From assembly GCA_928212115.1 (NCBI GenBank), contig CAKMRJ010003334.1, forward strand, positions 106,088,887 through 106,152,886: a DNA stretch of 64,000 nucleotides. Direction: 5' to 3'. The stretch comes from Lactuca virosa (lineage: Eukaryota > Streptophyta > Magnoliopsida > Asterales > Asteraceae). Made by a program: the position numbers and the translations under genes. Below, piece by piece: positions 21,788 through 35,329 of this stretch (its first letter is position 1; each line of letters begins with the position of its first letter). A model generated the notes under the pieces. That model was not told the origin of the DNA. It was given only the letters and a program-made list of their open reading frames with translations, and ran no database searches.

Positions 21788-23806
21788 TACACCATTTTCT
21801 GGACCATAAAAAAATAATGAACTTTGATTTTTTTTTTTTTTGTTTGAAAAAATTAAAGTCACAAAAAAACATTATTCATTAATGCATATTATATTTTTAT
21901 TTTTTTATATCAATATGTATATATCATTTAATCTAGCAAAAAATATGTTGGTATATTTGTTTATTTTAAATAAATAAAAAAAAGCCAATTTGATATTGCT
22001 TTTAATTTGTTGGTTCATCTGACACAAAGCATAAATAATCATAATCAAACATAGAATACTTTACTATTTTTTGTATGTTTTATATTTCCTTCTAAAACAA
22101 AATACTTTAGACGCCTATGAACTCTAGATTCTCTAAGAGACCTTTAACACTAATATGCTCATTACTCTCCCTAGGGTTACCACACTAAGCGGAAGATTCA
22201 TTTCGATTTAACATATTTCCCTTATGTATTGTATATATATCCCAAAATTTAATTTGACTAGCATCAGGTCTATATCCAAGGGAAGATCTATGTGGTAGCC
22301 TGGGGTAGCCTGTTCTACCTCTCAAAAATTCCTAAGCAGTATAAGAATTAGAGATGCCTACGATGGAAGAACATGGTTTGCTACCTTACAAATATGATGT
22401 GTTATCCATCAGCCCAATAATTAACGTCCAAAAGGCTAAAAGCCTAATAATTAACGTCTAACCGGCTTTGTGAATTAATGTATTTGTGTGTGTTCTCAGC
22501 CAAATGTGACACTTAACTGGAAGGACCGTGGGTTACCTCCGTTGGAAGAAATCCCTAGAACCTGTACGTTAGAAACTTAGAAATCCAAGCCTAAAAACCC
22601 AAATCATGAAACAACTCAACAAGTAAGTTTCCTATTTTTATTTGAAGTTTGCAATTCGGTGTGTAATTGATGAAAATCAATTTTCCAGACCTTCGTTGAA
22701 AACGTGAAATTAGGTTTCCATTGAAATAAGTTGTTTTCATGATTGTCTTTGTATTGGTGTTGTTAGATGTTGTTGATATTGATTGTAATGTTTTTTATAT
22801 CATCAAATTTTAGGGTAACCAAAAGATGATATTGGTTCTTTTTGAAACATTGTTTATGTGTGATTATGTTCCAAAACAGATTCGTGAAAAAAAAACCAAT
22901 TCATAATATAGATAAGCCTAGAACTCAATGGTTATGTATATGTTAATTAGTTATTTTATAACTTCCTTACATAAAGCTAAAAAGTATGAACTATATGACT
23001 TTATGCTTATTCCAGTTCTGATTCACAACAAGGATAACGTAATGCAGCTATAAGCTTGTTTGTCCTTGTTTACAAGCATGAAGAGAACCCAAGTTTCAGG
23101 AACACTAATACGATAAGCTGTTAGATGACATCTTTCATTGGTTATCTAATCTTTTATTGTTGACTTCTTAAAATCTCATGACTTATAACTTGTATTTAAT
23201 CATTAAATATAAGAAGCAAATGATTATAATTTGAAGAATGTGTCGGCTATTTACTACTTAGAACTGCTTCAAACACCTACATATTCTTTGTCGTAGTGAA
23301 TAAAAAAGCAAATAATGCAAACACCCAAGTAGTAATACTCGGTTCTATTCAAAATTACTATCAAATTAGAAGACAGAAGCAATTTAGAAGCAACGTTCAA
23401 ACTAGAGTGCTCCAAAGATGAATCAGAATTAACTCTCGAATCAAAAGCTCTGGCGGTTAGAGAGATGAGGCGTTTGACAGCTGGCGCTCCAACGTTATTA
23501 CAAGGAACATTTTTGGTTTAAATTTGACATAAAAATACAAAAATTCCGATCCCGTTTATCCCAAAGTCCAAAAACCGAACTCGTTTAAACTGAATACAAA
23601 AAATATATATATTATATAAAATGGGGTAAAAAATTATGTTGTCCCTAAACTGTTGTTCTGATTCCGCTGCTCAGCCACTGGGTCCATCCAGGAAGGAATG
23701 ATATTTGCACACATAATGACTAACAAAATTTGACTCAACATTCCTGCCTAGATGAGCCAAGTTGGTTTTTCAAAATGTTTATTTGCCTATTAATAAACTT
23801 AAAGGT
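21788..23806. other. AT-rich spacer with possible decayed transposon leader
   Basis: No coding sequence is recognised. At 22277-22320 a GGTAGCCTGGGGTAGCCTG stretch recalls the subterminal sequence of hAT elements such as the one at 21603. At 22617-22628 an ATGAAACAACTCAACAA word is followed by GTAAGT, which looks like a short first exon and donor, but no further exon was found. Confidence 0.4.
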
Positions 23807-25127
23807 AAATTACATGAATGGTCCCTGTAGTTTAGAGTAATTTGTAAGGTTGGTCCCTAACATCATTTTTTTTAACTTGTACGGTCTCTATTAAATGTTT
23901 TTGTTGCGTCTTTAATCTACGTAAAAAGACTATTTTATCCTTAAATATATTTTTAAATTAATTTGTTTTTATTTATTACTTTATTATTTATTTAAAAAAT
24001 GAAATAAATTAAAATAAGACCCAATCCACCCCACCCCACCCCTTCTCTCCCTCTTTATGTTCAGTCACAGGAAAACAACCTCCGACCACCAGCCGCTACT
24101 AACCTCCGGTCACCAGTAACCACTACTAACCTCCGGTCACCACCAACGCTATAGTAATAACCCTATATACAAAACAAAATTCAGATCCAAACTAAACCAA
24201 ATGATATAGAGATGCAAAGATCTGCTCTACCCAAATCGTGGCTAAAAAACAGTATATGCATGTCAAAAGAATGAACAAGATTCATATCCACAGCTTCAAA
24301 CAGCACCAAAAAGCTTTGTATCCATAACTTCAAACAACACAACTACTATAAACAATCAAGAATCTCAACAGTTAACCCGGACCACATTTTTTCCTGATTC
24401 TTGCTTCTTACACAATCCCCAAATAACAAAACGAATCAGCCAAAAACAACGTCATTTATAAAAAAAATCTTGATATTTTGTTTCTTGTAACTAACCTACG
24501 ACCAAAATTAGCCCAAAATCACAGCAACAAACTGATTTAGCTTCAATAATTATTCCAAATCTCACCATGCTAGCTGTGAGCAACCCATCTTCGTTCTGGT
24601 ACAAAGAAACATAATGAGATAATACGTAGATGTCCATGCTGATGGTATTGATCTCGTTCAGTCAGATGTGAATGAAATGGCGTTGTTGCTATACAAAAAA
24701 ATCACAAAAACTTCAAACACTCAACCCCTTCAAAATAAAACCTAATTATCTATCAATTCTGCAAAAACCTATGAGATAAGTCGGCGTCCGGTTATCTTCT
24801 CTAACCTCCTTCATCTTCAAAGTCGACTACATATCCTCCCTCCTCCATCTTCACGATTGACTTAATCACCTAAATAGATTTTGTAAAATTTGAGGGTTTT
24901 AGAGAAGATAGTACATAGGTTTTTACAGGCACCAACATTCCTCATCCCATTACTACTGCTTTAGTTCCTTTTGTGTAGATTTTCTGGCGATGGTGTGATT
25001 TCCTTCTAACGGTGGCACAGGTGGCCGACGGTGATGTAGATAGTCATGATAGAATAGGGGACGGTGAAGAAAAAGGGATGGGGGTTGGATCAAGGGTTAG
25101 GAAGAGATCTTGATTGTGAGGGTTCAA

Positions 25128-27014
25128 TGTTTCCAACAATATTTTCATCCCAATTTCCAGAATAATTTTTTTTTAAATAGAATAAACACCCCTTTTTAAT
25201 AAAGTTACATTCAGGTAAAACCACTTGTTCATAAACCATTATTCACAAATCAGAGTTATAAAGAAGACAATGTGGAATCTCGAATCATAAAAATGTTGAT
25301 GTGTGTGTACAGTCTCGCTTTTGCAATCTCCACAACTGTAAGCACAAAGCTTAGTGAGTTCCCCAAAATATCACATACAACATAACATAAATAAACATTT
25401 ATGGGTTATCAACAACCCTGAGGACTATCAGCAGTCCCAATGGGCTAACAGCACGTCATGTGGGCTAACAGCACGCCTTGTGGGCTAACGGCATGCCATG
25501 TGGGTTATCAGCAACCATGGGGACTATGAGCAGTCCCAATGGGCTAACAACATGCCATGGAGCTATCAGCAGGCAGCAGCTCAGTAACACATAACAACAA
25601 TCAACAAATAAGACCCAGTTGGTTAACATGCACACACATTATGGCATAAGTAATACAGTGAGAAGACTCACCTTGCCGATAGCAGGTAAACACAACATCT
25701 CTCACACAGTGCATACTTGTACTACTAGACACCTAACAGCAATAAGGAAGTATCCTCTCATTCTACACCCTAAAACCCTTAAATTGACCAAAATTCCACC
25801 ATGGTCAAAGTCAACGGTCAAGGTCAAAGGTCAAAGTCAACACCAGTTGATAGTCACGTCGTGGCCACCCATTGGTCACATTGTGACAGCGTTAAGACAA
25901 AACAGTCGTGAAACTGTCCGTCGTCACATCGTGACACTTAACCCATTACGTCGTGGGAACCGCTCTATACAACGTTATGCTTTAAGCTCTTAATCCTTCA
26001 TGCCAAGCACTCAAACTTTCCAAAAGTATTTCTCCACCCCAAAGCACCATAAAATAATTTCTTATTAAATGTGCATGTTCAATGCATGTCTTGAACACAA
26101 ACTAGTTCAAAATGACCAAAGTAAGATCTTAACTTCAAGCATGGTGCCTAAAATATCATGAAAGATCAAATCCATGGACCAAAATACTCTTGTGACAAGG
26201 TGTAAGTTGAAAACTTTATCACACCCAACAACAAAATCTTCATTTAATGGACCAAAACAAGCTTAGAATCTAGATCTAGCAACTTATAAGCATAAAGATG
26301 GAAACTTGAATCATACTCAAGGTCCAAAAGATAGATGGAAGTTGAAATCTTCTTATGTAAGGCTCCAAAACTCCATCTTGAAAGAAACTTCCTACCAAAA
26401 TCCACCAAAGTACCCAAAAAATGGATGATAGAGGAGATGGGAGGCTTAAAGTGGTGAAAGGGAGGCGAGGGTTTCTCTCAATAGGCCTCATATATGATGG
26501 ATGATGGAAAAATACCCAAAAAAACACGGAACCACCCTTTAAATACATAGAAAACCCTAAAAAATTATGGGCTTGGGCTGCCCGGTACTCACCTTGTGGC
26601 AGCCTGATTGTCACCTCGTGATGGCTCGTCGCGTCGTGAGGATCTGCCCCTTACCTCGTGACGATGGGTTTTCACCCAAATCCGCTCAAACTTGAAACAA
26701 TCATAACTTCTTCGTTTCAACTCCGTTTTTGACGATCTTTATATGCACGGAAAGGTATTGACGAACCCCACAACCCTATCTGATTACTTTTGGATCAATA
26801 CATGTCGAACTAAAACCATAAACCATGCATATATAAATTTTCCCATTTTACCCTATTTCTTTGAAGCATAATTCGAGGTCTTTAATCAGTTAACCAAACA
26901 TTATTAACATCCGATAGGGTCTAACCCCTATTCCCTTGAAGCCCAAGACCTTTACTCGATCCATTTACAACCCACTATCCCGAAAATAGAAACATTCCAA
27001 AACTAGGTATTACA
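25128..27014 (-). mobile_element. Gypsy LTR, minus strand, about 1.9 kb
   Basis: Read on the minus strand it starts TGTAATACC at 27014 and ends TTGGAAACA at 25128. Inside, in sense order: conserved CATATAAAG...GAAGAAGTTATG block (26750-26702), CACGTCGTG-type palindromes, a TATTTAAAGG TATA-like site (about 26546-26535), an AAGTTGAAAACTTT box (26217-26203), GCAAG|GTGAGT donor (25671), a tandem array and the conserved block at 25364-25334. The flanking pentamers TTCAA and TGGCA do not match, so this may not be a simple solo-LTR insertion. Confidence 0.7.
25410..25575. repeat. Tandem repeat of about 28 bp, GGGCTAACAGCACG type
   Basis: Five to six units of the type (T)GTGGGCTAACAGCACGCCT lie between the donor-like and acceptor-like sites of the minus-strand LTR. 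Confidence 0.8.
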
Positions 27015-27308
27015 TGGCAGGCAGCAGCGGTATAGATGTAGAAGAAGATAGACAGCAACTGTATGGATAGAGAAGAAGATGTTTCCGATGGCGGTACAGG
27101 CAAGAAGACGTGAATGAGAGAGACATGATTGGCATTCTGAGTTTGGGAGTTTCTTTATGAAGTAGTTTTTTATTAACAAGATAATAAATAAAAATATTAA
27201 AAAAATAATAAAAAAATCTAAAATAAATAAGAAAGGGTATTACATTCATTTCAGGTCTAACGGGGACTAAATTCAAAACAAAACTAAATTTCAGGAATGA
27301 TTCGAGTT

Positions 27309-27311
<3 letters not shown>

Positions 27312-27382
<71 letters not shown>
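27312..27382. repeat. (TA)n microsatellite
   Basis: About 70 bp of TA beside the right inverted repeat of the MULE-like element. Confidence 0.95.
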
Positions 27383-27383
<1 letters not shown>

Positions 27384-28190
27384 CGGACCAACCACATAGA
27401 TTGTCCTAAACCACATGGACCATTCATGTAATTTACTCAAAATGTAATACCATCATCAGATCTACAAACCTTTACACTTTTGCCAAATTGGTTTTTCAAA
27501 AAATTACAAAAGATTCCAATACTATCAAACTGTAACGTCCATAAAATTACAAAGAGATTTTTCATTTAAAAATTATAGTAACCAATTAAATCATTTAACT
27601 TAAAATCATTAAGTGACATTTGTTTGTTTGAACCCATAATGTTACCAGAGACGAATTACAAAACAATAGAAATCGATATCTTCGATGTGTATGTATAGTC
27701 CCGCCAAGTTCTTCTCACGAACAACCTGCAAAACATTTTATCCACAACTATAAGCATAAAGGTTAGTGAGTTCCCCAGTATACCACATATTCCATCATAC
27801 ACACAATGCATCCACACAAGGTCCTCGCCTCTAGCGTCGACCTACTTACTCTTCTATCCACATACATACATCATACATAACGGGCCCAACCCAAGCATTT
27901 ATAATGGGCCTAAACCAACCTATATAACGGGACCAAACCTAACTCACATAATGAGTTGATGCTAATGCAGATGGCCGAATCATGAACACATAACATTATA
28001 TAGTTAGGATTCAGATAGACATTCGAACATATGATCCCACCCGAAAGTAATTAATCAAACAAGAACCATGAAACAAGGCTTTAGACCAAGATTTCTCAGG
28101 ATATCTGACTTAAACTACATACAACCCATAGGGTGTCCACTCAACGATCAACCACTACCATCATTACCCTACCCATTCATGACTATACAA

Positions 28191-28350
28191 GTGTTGTGAT
28201 CCAACCACATTCTTTCATATAAGTGTTGTGATCTAACCACAGTCTTCCATACAGGTGTTGTGATCCAACCACAATCTTTCTTACACATGTTGTGATCCAA
28301 CCATAGTCTTTTATACATGTTTTGTGATCTAACCACAATCTTTCATACAA
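28191..28350. repeat. Tandem repeat, five copies of 32 bp
   Basis: The word GTGTTGTGATCCAACCACA or a variant starts at 28191, 28223, 28255, 28287 and 28319, an exact 32-bp period. Confidence 0.93.
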
Positions 28351-28507
28351 GTCACTAAGTCAGTCTAGCATAACATCACACTAAGTGTCGTACACTACAA
28401 ATACATAGCAAGGAGTTATCATAGTCAGCTAGCATACATGTACTCTAACAGTACCACTATCCTAACATACAAAGGATATACAATGTCATACGTGGCATAG
28501 TGAGAAG

Positions 28508-31384
28508 ACTCGTGTGACAACCGTCAAATTCCAGTCAAAGTCAAAGTCAAAAGTCAAATTCAAGGTCAAAAGTCAAAGTCAAAGTCAACAAGTCAAACCG
28601 GTCAAACTTAACTAGTACTTGTATGTTAAAAGTTATGCTATGTATAAAAATGTGCATTTGTATGTCAAGAATTCAAGTGTCTCGGAGAATCTATGTGTTT
28701 AGCAATGTAAAAACCCTAAAAAGGGAGTTAGATGCATCAAAACACGACTATGGACCCTTTTGGGGACTTAAAACAATCATAAACGAAGCATAACGGGGTT
28801 CACGAACCTTGCATTACAAGATTATACAATAATAATTGCTAAATTTAAATCTCTCCCAAATCTCTCTCAAATCTCTCCCAAATCTCTCCCAAATCTCTCT
28901 CAAAATCTCTCTCAACTTTTTATAGTCATCCGGGTCATCCCGACCCTTAACTTGGCCAAAAATCGTACAAAACGGAAATTAAATTGAAAAATAGCCATAT
29001 AGGGCCGAAGCTCCTATTAGGACTGAAGCCCCATTAGAACCGAAACCGAAGAACCGAACTGCTAAGGGTCGAAACCGAAACTGCAGACAGGACCGAAACC
29101 GAAACCTGAAGGACCAAACCCATGCGAACCGAAATGAACCGAGCTTCGCCTTCGCTTCCCTTCTTCCTTCGCCTTCGCTCCATTTCTCCCCCTCGCACCT
29201 TCGGTCCATTTCCCTACCTTCGGTTCCTCCTTCTCCCACTCTCGGTTCTCACCTCCTAAGAGCCGAACCTCGCAGGTTCGCTCCTTAATGCCCGGTTTTC
29301 GACTACTTTCGCTTCCTAAGCCCGTTTTTTACGAGGATTTTTCACCAAATTCATATTTTTACTATTTTAAACCCCCAAAACTCATATTTTATTCATTTCT
29401 CAAGGATTTATTAATTAAAAATCATTATTTTATATTAAGAGGAGTATTTTACCCCACAAGTGGGTCAAGTGTGCCCACTTGCCTCCATGTGTCACTTCCT
29501 CATTAGCCCAACCCTATCCACATCACACAAACCAAGGCAAACATCCTTTCATCTTTGCAACTTGCTCCAGCAACCTTCTATATAAAGAAATCCATGGAGG
29601 ATTTCTTGATTTACTTTGATCATTTCCAAACTTATACACTTCTCAAACCATCAAGAGAGTCTCTTTTTCTCTCTACTTCCCATCACTTTGTGAAGGTGTT
29701 CTTGAGCTATTACTTCACTATTTGGTAAGTATTTCATCTATACTCAAGTGTTATTCCATGTTTTCATAACACTCTTGGATCATCTACACACATTTTAACA
29801 CCAAAAATCGTTCTTAGGATCATCCAAGCCTTCACGTGTTCATCAAGTGTTTTGACTTGATACTCCTCGTCTTCGACCTTCCGTTCTTCAAGAAATCACC
29901 CAAGGTGAGTTCATACCCCTACATTTTCCCGTTTTCTTTAGTTTTCAAGGGGGGAATACAAGTTAAAACACCAAAACATATTTGAAACTTAACTTGACAG
30001 CTTACAATAGAAAAGTTGTGACCTGTTCACGAACTGTTTTACCCAACTTAAACTTAATATTCTTAAAAACTGTTTAATATGCATGTAGTTCAGGTTTATA
30101 CCTTTAAAATGACTACTTGCACACCTCCATACGATTTTTCTACAATTTATGGTGATTTGTACAAAACTGCCTATCACTGCAGCATCAAAGTCGAACCAGG
30201 TTGTGAAGATGAACATTTTCACCCTGGTTTGAGACCATCAAAAATTATAAGAAAATTTATGGATACAGTAGACTCTTTTTCCAAATACTCAAAGTTTACG
30301 GATTCAGTTTTCAACTTATGATGATTGTTCTATAAATATTCTAAAATAGTGACAGTTAAGGGTAAAACTGTCAAATACATGTTTAAGAGTTATTCACACC
30401 TTGTAACATGCTGAGCAAGGTGTGTACGATTTACACGTTGTATTTTAAATATCACTTTATGGAAATACAAATACATGCATAACAAGGATTCATTCAAACA
30501 CACAATACTTTTGATAAACTATAATAGGTATAGTTTGAGCATTTCGTCTAACAAAGAAAACAGTAACACAATCGATTTACAAAATGGGTATTTCATTACA
30601 AGTTACGTGAACTTGTTAATAAATAAATTTGTGAGATATTCTCCTTCGGGGTACTCTTAAGTACCACAGTAAAGTCCTGTAGTTATAATCAGAATCTCCT
30701 CGAGGGAGAGCGTGATAGTTGTGTATAGATCTATATTGGGTCTGACAAACCCGCACCTAAGCTGCTTGCAACAGCTAGACCGCCAGGTCTGGGGTGACAA
30801 GTGTCATAACATTCCGACGCCTGAAGAACGTCGAGTACGAGGTCTTCGAGTTTAGTATGGTTATAACATCTCACATGGGAAATTAAAAAAACACACAGTT
30901 CACGAGGATTTAAGGAGTTTTATTTAAATATAAAACTACACAGACACAAGTATGACGATTTACTTACATACACTAAGTCTTGGTTTAGTTAAGGCTATAA
31001 TAAACCTTTAGAAAATATTGGATTTTCTGGAAACAACCTTGTAACAAATAAAAAGGAACATCATTCATTTTTCATTCATAAATTGCTTATGAACTCACCA
31101 GCTTTATGCTGATACTCTTTCAAAACAACTTGTATTCTCAGGTAATTAGTAAAACATGTAATCACAAGATTTCTGAAGTCAAGACGCTAAGGCGTAGATT
31201 CTTTTGCTATATTTTGACATCATATGTAATTTATTTGGAAACATATACTTTTGAAACGATGTAACCTTTTAAATTATATTTATGATGGTTGTGTTTACTT
31301 TCTTCACTATGGTTATGATACTGAGCATGACGTCCTCCGCCCCCGAACGTTTCCGTCGTTCTGGTTTGGGGGTGTGACAACTCG
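28508..31384 (+). mobile_element. Nested solo gypsy LTR (plus strand), 2867 bp, with perfect 5-bp duplication
   Basis: ACTCG at 28508-28512 and 31380-31384 flank TGTGACAACC (28513) ... GGGGGTGTGACA (31379). Inside: repeated GTCAAAGTCAAA near 28530-28600, TATA box TATATAAAG (29579-29587), a donor-like CAAG|GTGAGT at 29901-29910, a GAACTCACCAGC block at 31091, and an acceptor-like TATTCTCAG ending at 31141. It inserted into the older minus-strand solo LTR, so it is the younger of the two. No protein is encoded; the small frames inside are incidental. Confidence 0.88.
29579..29587 (+). promoter_or_regulatory. TATA box of the nested LTR
   Basis: TATATAAAG about 1.07 kb into the LTR, followed by a pyrimidine-rich leader and GTGAGT at 29905. 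Confidence 0.6.
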
Positions 31385-32568
31385 CTTGAATTGCAAAACC
31401 GAAGAAGTACAACTTCACTCTCGAATCCTTGCACTGTTTAGACTCGCGAATCGTCTAACACCAAGTAAAGGTCAAACCTCAGTCAATGACCCAACCCTAA
31501 AGTTTGACTTAAAGTCAAACCTAGTCAAAAAGTCAAAAACTCAACATCTAGGTCAAAAAGCGCACCACGTTCTCAGTGGACACCTAACACTTCGCTAAAA
31601 GACAAAATAGTCGGGCTTAGAGCTTAAAACAGACATAGTTGAGAAACTCTAGAAAGCGCATCGCACTTTGGATTAATTCAAAGGGGTAAAATGACTTAAT
31701 GAGTTAACTTGATTCTCCATCTTCTAGATCCAAGTTCTAGTGAGGTCTAAATGAGCAAAGCTTCCAATTTTATCCATTAAGACCAATCAAAGCTCACATG
31801 ATCTAGATTATCAAGTCCAAAATGACATAAATCCTTCACAAAACATGCATGGCTCCAAGAACAAGATCAAGATACCAACTTTCCAACTAGAAAATGTCTA
31901 AATGACAATCATTAGTGCTTAGAAGGAGTTGGAGTCATCTCAACTATAAGCTTACCACCAAAATGGGACCAAGAGCATAAAAATGGACCATAAGCTATAT
32001 CTAACAAACTAGAAGTAAAATTTGAAGCTTTATACTTATAATGGTCCAGAAATGAAGTCACTTTGCTAGATCTACACTTGAGTTCTTCACCAAAACACTT
32101 TTCAAACAACTTGATCTTAAAGCTCCATGCCAAAACATGAGAAATAAGCTTTCAATAAAGAACACAAGCTCAAAATGAAGGAGAGAGGGTTAGGGTTTCT
32201 CTAGAAGTCGTTCAAGGGTGAAGGGGGCTGAAAAATGAAAAACCCTAAGGGTTAATGGCACTTAAATACTCCCTAAAACCCTAAAAACGTGCAACCCACT
32301 TGACCTAAAGCACCCCCACACTTATAAGGGGCACTCAACACTTCTTCAAATATATTCCTAACTTTTCGGCTTTCAACTCCAGCTTCAAACAATCATAACT
32401 TCTTCATTTTAACTCTGATTTCAGTGACCTTTATATGCACGTGAATATTTTTGACGAGCCCCACAATTATATCCAATTACTTTTGACTTAAATCATACAT
32501 ATCTTAATTCATTAATACATGCAAAAGTCTGAAATGAGAAACTTCTCGAAATCGAATGTTACACAAAC

Positions 32569-33240
32569 ATTTCATTTTCAATTTTTAAAAGAAAATTCTA
32601 AAGATATATCTACTATAATAAATAAAAATCTTTTTTGTCACATGTCATACTCTCATTCACTTTACCACATGTCATTTTGTGGTTGGAGATCGATCAGATG
32701 GAAAGAAAAATCCATGTAAAAAAGATGGAAAGTAGAAAAAAATCGATCGAATGTGGAAAATTTATATCAATCAAATAAATAAGTAAGCAAAATCTTAATC
32801 ATATTCTTGGAAATCGATCAGATGGAAAGTAAAAAAAAAGAAATTCAGTAGTACTTGTTGCAGAAATCGTTTACAACCTCGGAGCTCCTTGCAGGAGATG
32901 GAATCGATAATCTATGCAACACCACACGATGAAATCGATGGCAAAAAATGATTGCAGACAATGAAATACTATTGCAGGGTCAGAGCTAGGCGGTGGGAGG
33001 CAACATCCTCGACGAAAGAAGCAGAACACAATGAGGCTGTCGATGGAGACTTTTTGATGATAGTTAAGGGTAATTTTGTCTCTAGATATTTTGTAAACCT
33101 AATAAGCCAAAAGTAATTTCAAAAAGTTACAATTTAGGACTTCTTCAAAACTCGTTTTGAAAGGCTAAACTAAAAGTTGTGAAAAATATCTTTTTCAACT
33201 ACCGGCTCAATGACAAAAAGATAGCATAACTGAATGTCGC
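32569..33240. other. Unassigned intergenic sequence
   Basis: Two GATCGATCAGATGGAAAG words (about 32689 and 32816) and an ATGAAATCGATGG stretch suggest an internal duplication. Nothing coding is seen and the element type is not recognised. Confidence 0.35.
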
Positions 33241-33638
33241 TTCATCTACCGACTCTACGGATCACATGTACAACACCCAGTGACCAAGCCTCAATCTACT
33301 ACTCAAAATATCTAAAATGACCTACAGTCAAACATGGTCAAAGTCAACAGTCAACGATCAAAGTCAAAAGTCACTCCAGCTGGTCGCCATGCAGTGGCCA
33401 CTAAATGACGAAACAAACGAGTCTTAGCCCAGTCGCCAGGCCGTGGAGACCTAGGCCACGCCATGGGCACTGGGTTCCTAACAGCTTAATGGGTTAAGCT
33501 CTCTTTCTTCTATTTTAAGGGATCCAAAGCTCAGATATGGTCCATACTATGGTCTAATTGGAAAAAGTTTCCAACTTTATCCTTTTAGACTCTCCAAGAG
33601 GTAAGGGTTTCACTCTTGGGTCCAAAAGGGCAAAACAT

Positions 33639-34447
33639 TGATGGTTTTGAGCACAACAACATTCCTATGTGATCATACAACCCTAATTGCTTTGGATCTA
33701 AGTTTTTCTCTAGTTGTACATGCAAATAGAAGTTCCAAAGCAATAACCCTAATACTAGCATACAATTTTCGAAATCAATATGAAAACTAGGGTTTGAATG
33801 TTACCTTTCTTGTTATCCAGTAATAACAAGTATTCCTTGGATGATCTTGACTCTTGAAAGCTCTAGTGCCTCAAGTGTTGCACCTCTAATGAAGTCACAA
33901 ACACCAATAGCAAAGGATGAGTGAGAGAGAGGGTAGAACACTATAATTTTCGGCTAGGGTTTCTCTTAGAATGCATAGGCCGAAAATCACATGCGAATGG
34001 GTTCTTTATATACCTGAGGTTGTTAAGGTTTTCAAGTGGAAACCCTAATCTGATTGCTTAGGCCTTAAGCAGTCCATGTACCTCCTTCCTAGACGCCTTA
34101 GACGAAATCCTATAGGTCCTCCTATAGATTTTGTCCACTCCATGTAAAGGAGTACATCAGCCCAACTTTGCAACTATCATCGATTTGCAAAACCAGTCCC
34201 CGTACTTTCAATCGGTTCATTTAATCACAAAATTAATTCCAAATTAATTTTGATTAATACTAATTGAATAATATGATTTCTAATTAATATATTATTCTTA
34301 TAATATATTAACAAATCATTAATTAACCTCTTTCTCCAAAAGTCATCCTGTCAAGTTGCTATGGTGAAGACAACCCAAAAGGACCATGCTACTATCAATT
34401 CAAGTACATACCAATTATAGTTATGGGCTTAGACACCTAACCCAACA
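33639..34447 (-). repeat. 3' LTR of the minus-strand Copia element
   Basis: 809 bp, TGATGG...CCCAACA on the plus strand. Differs from its partner at a few dozen positions. TATA box TATATAAAG reads on the minus strand at 34012-34004. Confidence 0.92.
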
Positions 34448-34458
34448 GTCTCCCACTT
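34448..34458 (-). other. Polypurine tract of the Copia element
   Basis: On the minus strand AAGTGGGAGAC immediately precedes the TGTTGGG that opens the 3' LTR. Confidence 0.8.
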
Positions 34459-35329
34459 GGATAACTGTAATAACTATAACTGCAAGTATGACTTCAGAAT
34501 CTGATAAGCAATCGTAGCTTTCAAAATCCGTTGTCGAACTCTGACCTAGTCAATGACGTGTCCTTTAGATAAGGGATCATATAATCCTCCGTTCTATAAT
34601 ATATCGTGTGGACAAAGACATTGAATAGAATCATTCTCAATGTCCAATAGTTTGTTTCCCAATTTATGATTTGTTTGACAACAAACTTAATTGAATACAT
34701 CAATTCAGTCCTGACCAGGCCCGACACATAAGTCAACACAAAATCATCGAGGGGCTCAAGATATCGCTTTTCCTATCAGGGCAAAAGGAACAGATAAACT
34801 TTGAGTTACATGCTTGTACTATATACTCATCAAATCGCACACAACAATACGTTTTATAACATCAAGTTACTGATGTGTTTACGCATTATCAATACACAAC
34901 CAACTCGTAAACAACAATTCATATAGCTCGGTTTAAAGATTATATGATATTATCGTCTCACAATCACTCATGATAGATTCCATGAAGTGATTCAAATGGG
35001 CGTGGGTTTAATCCAATACTTAAATCCTATTTCAGGAGTACTCACGAACGTTGCAGCAAACTTTTGTTATGTCTAAGCACTTAGACAATCTACAAGCCAA
35101 TTCATGACTGTCTTAATTCATTACTTACTTCCAAAGTATGATCGACTATGGATAATTTGAACAATCTAATTATTCATGAAGTAAAACATGCAAAAAAATG
35201 AAACACAAAATAAACAATTGACAAAAGATAGTAAACTTTACTCATAAATAAATTTTCCATTACTTAATCATCAAATGTCAATTACATTTATATTGTTACA
35301 AGTTTCTAAGTATCTATTTAATCACTAAA

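Larger units (their letters stand above)
23807..27434. mobile_element. Long inverted-repeat (MULE-like) element, hosting an LTR
   Basis: The left end TAAATTACATGAATGGTCCC (from about 23806) and the right end at 27381-27434 are imperfect inverted repeats of about 55 bp; both go on with a second GGTTGGTCC word. I found no exact 9-bp target duplication. Interior: CCTCCGGTCACCA repeats near 24070-24150 on the left, and a short AT-rich right part. A gypsy LTR (25128-27014) interrupts it. No transposase is seen. Family assignment is by resemblance only. Confidence 0.55.
27526..32568 (-). mobile_element. Solo gypsy LTR (minus strand) with perfect 5-bp target duplication
   Basis: CAAAC at 27526-27530 and at 32564-32568 flanks an LTR that on the minus strand opens TGTAACATTCG (32563) and closes GGACGTTACA (27531). 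Subtracting the nested insertion, the LTR is about 2.16 kb. It has the conserved blocks at 32443-32394 and 27777-27747, a TTTTGCAG acceptor-like site at 27728, and a 32-bp tandem array. The absence of internal sequence plus a perfect duplication fits unequal recombination between the two original LTRs. Confidence 0.85.

Noticed and set aside
28979..29506. Low-complexity frames rich in R, F and G
   Set aside because: Inside a solo LTR with a repeated GGACCGAAACCGAA-type pattern, and without any domain.
32600..32640. Helitron-like 5' end (TCTACTATAATAAATAAAAATC type)
   Set aside because: I found no matching CTRR 3' end with hairpin, and the word is weak in AT-rich DNA.
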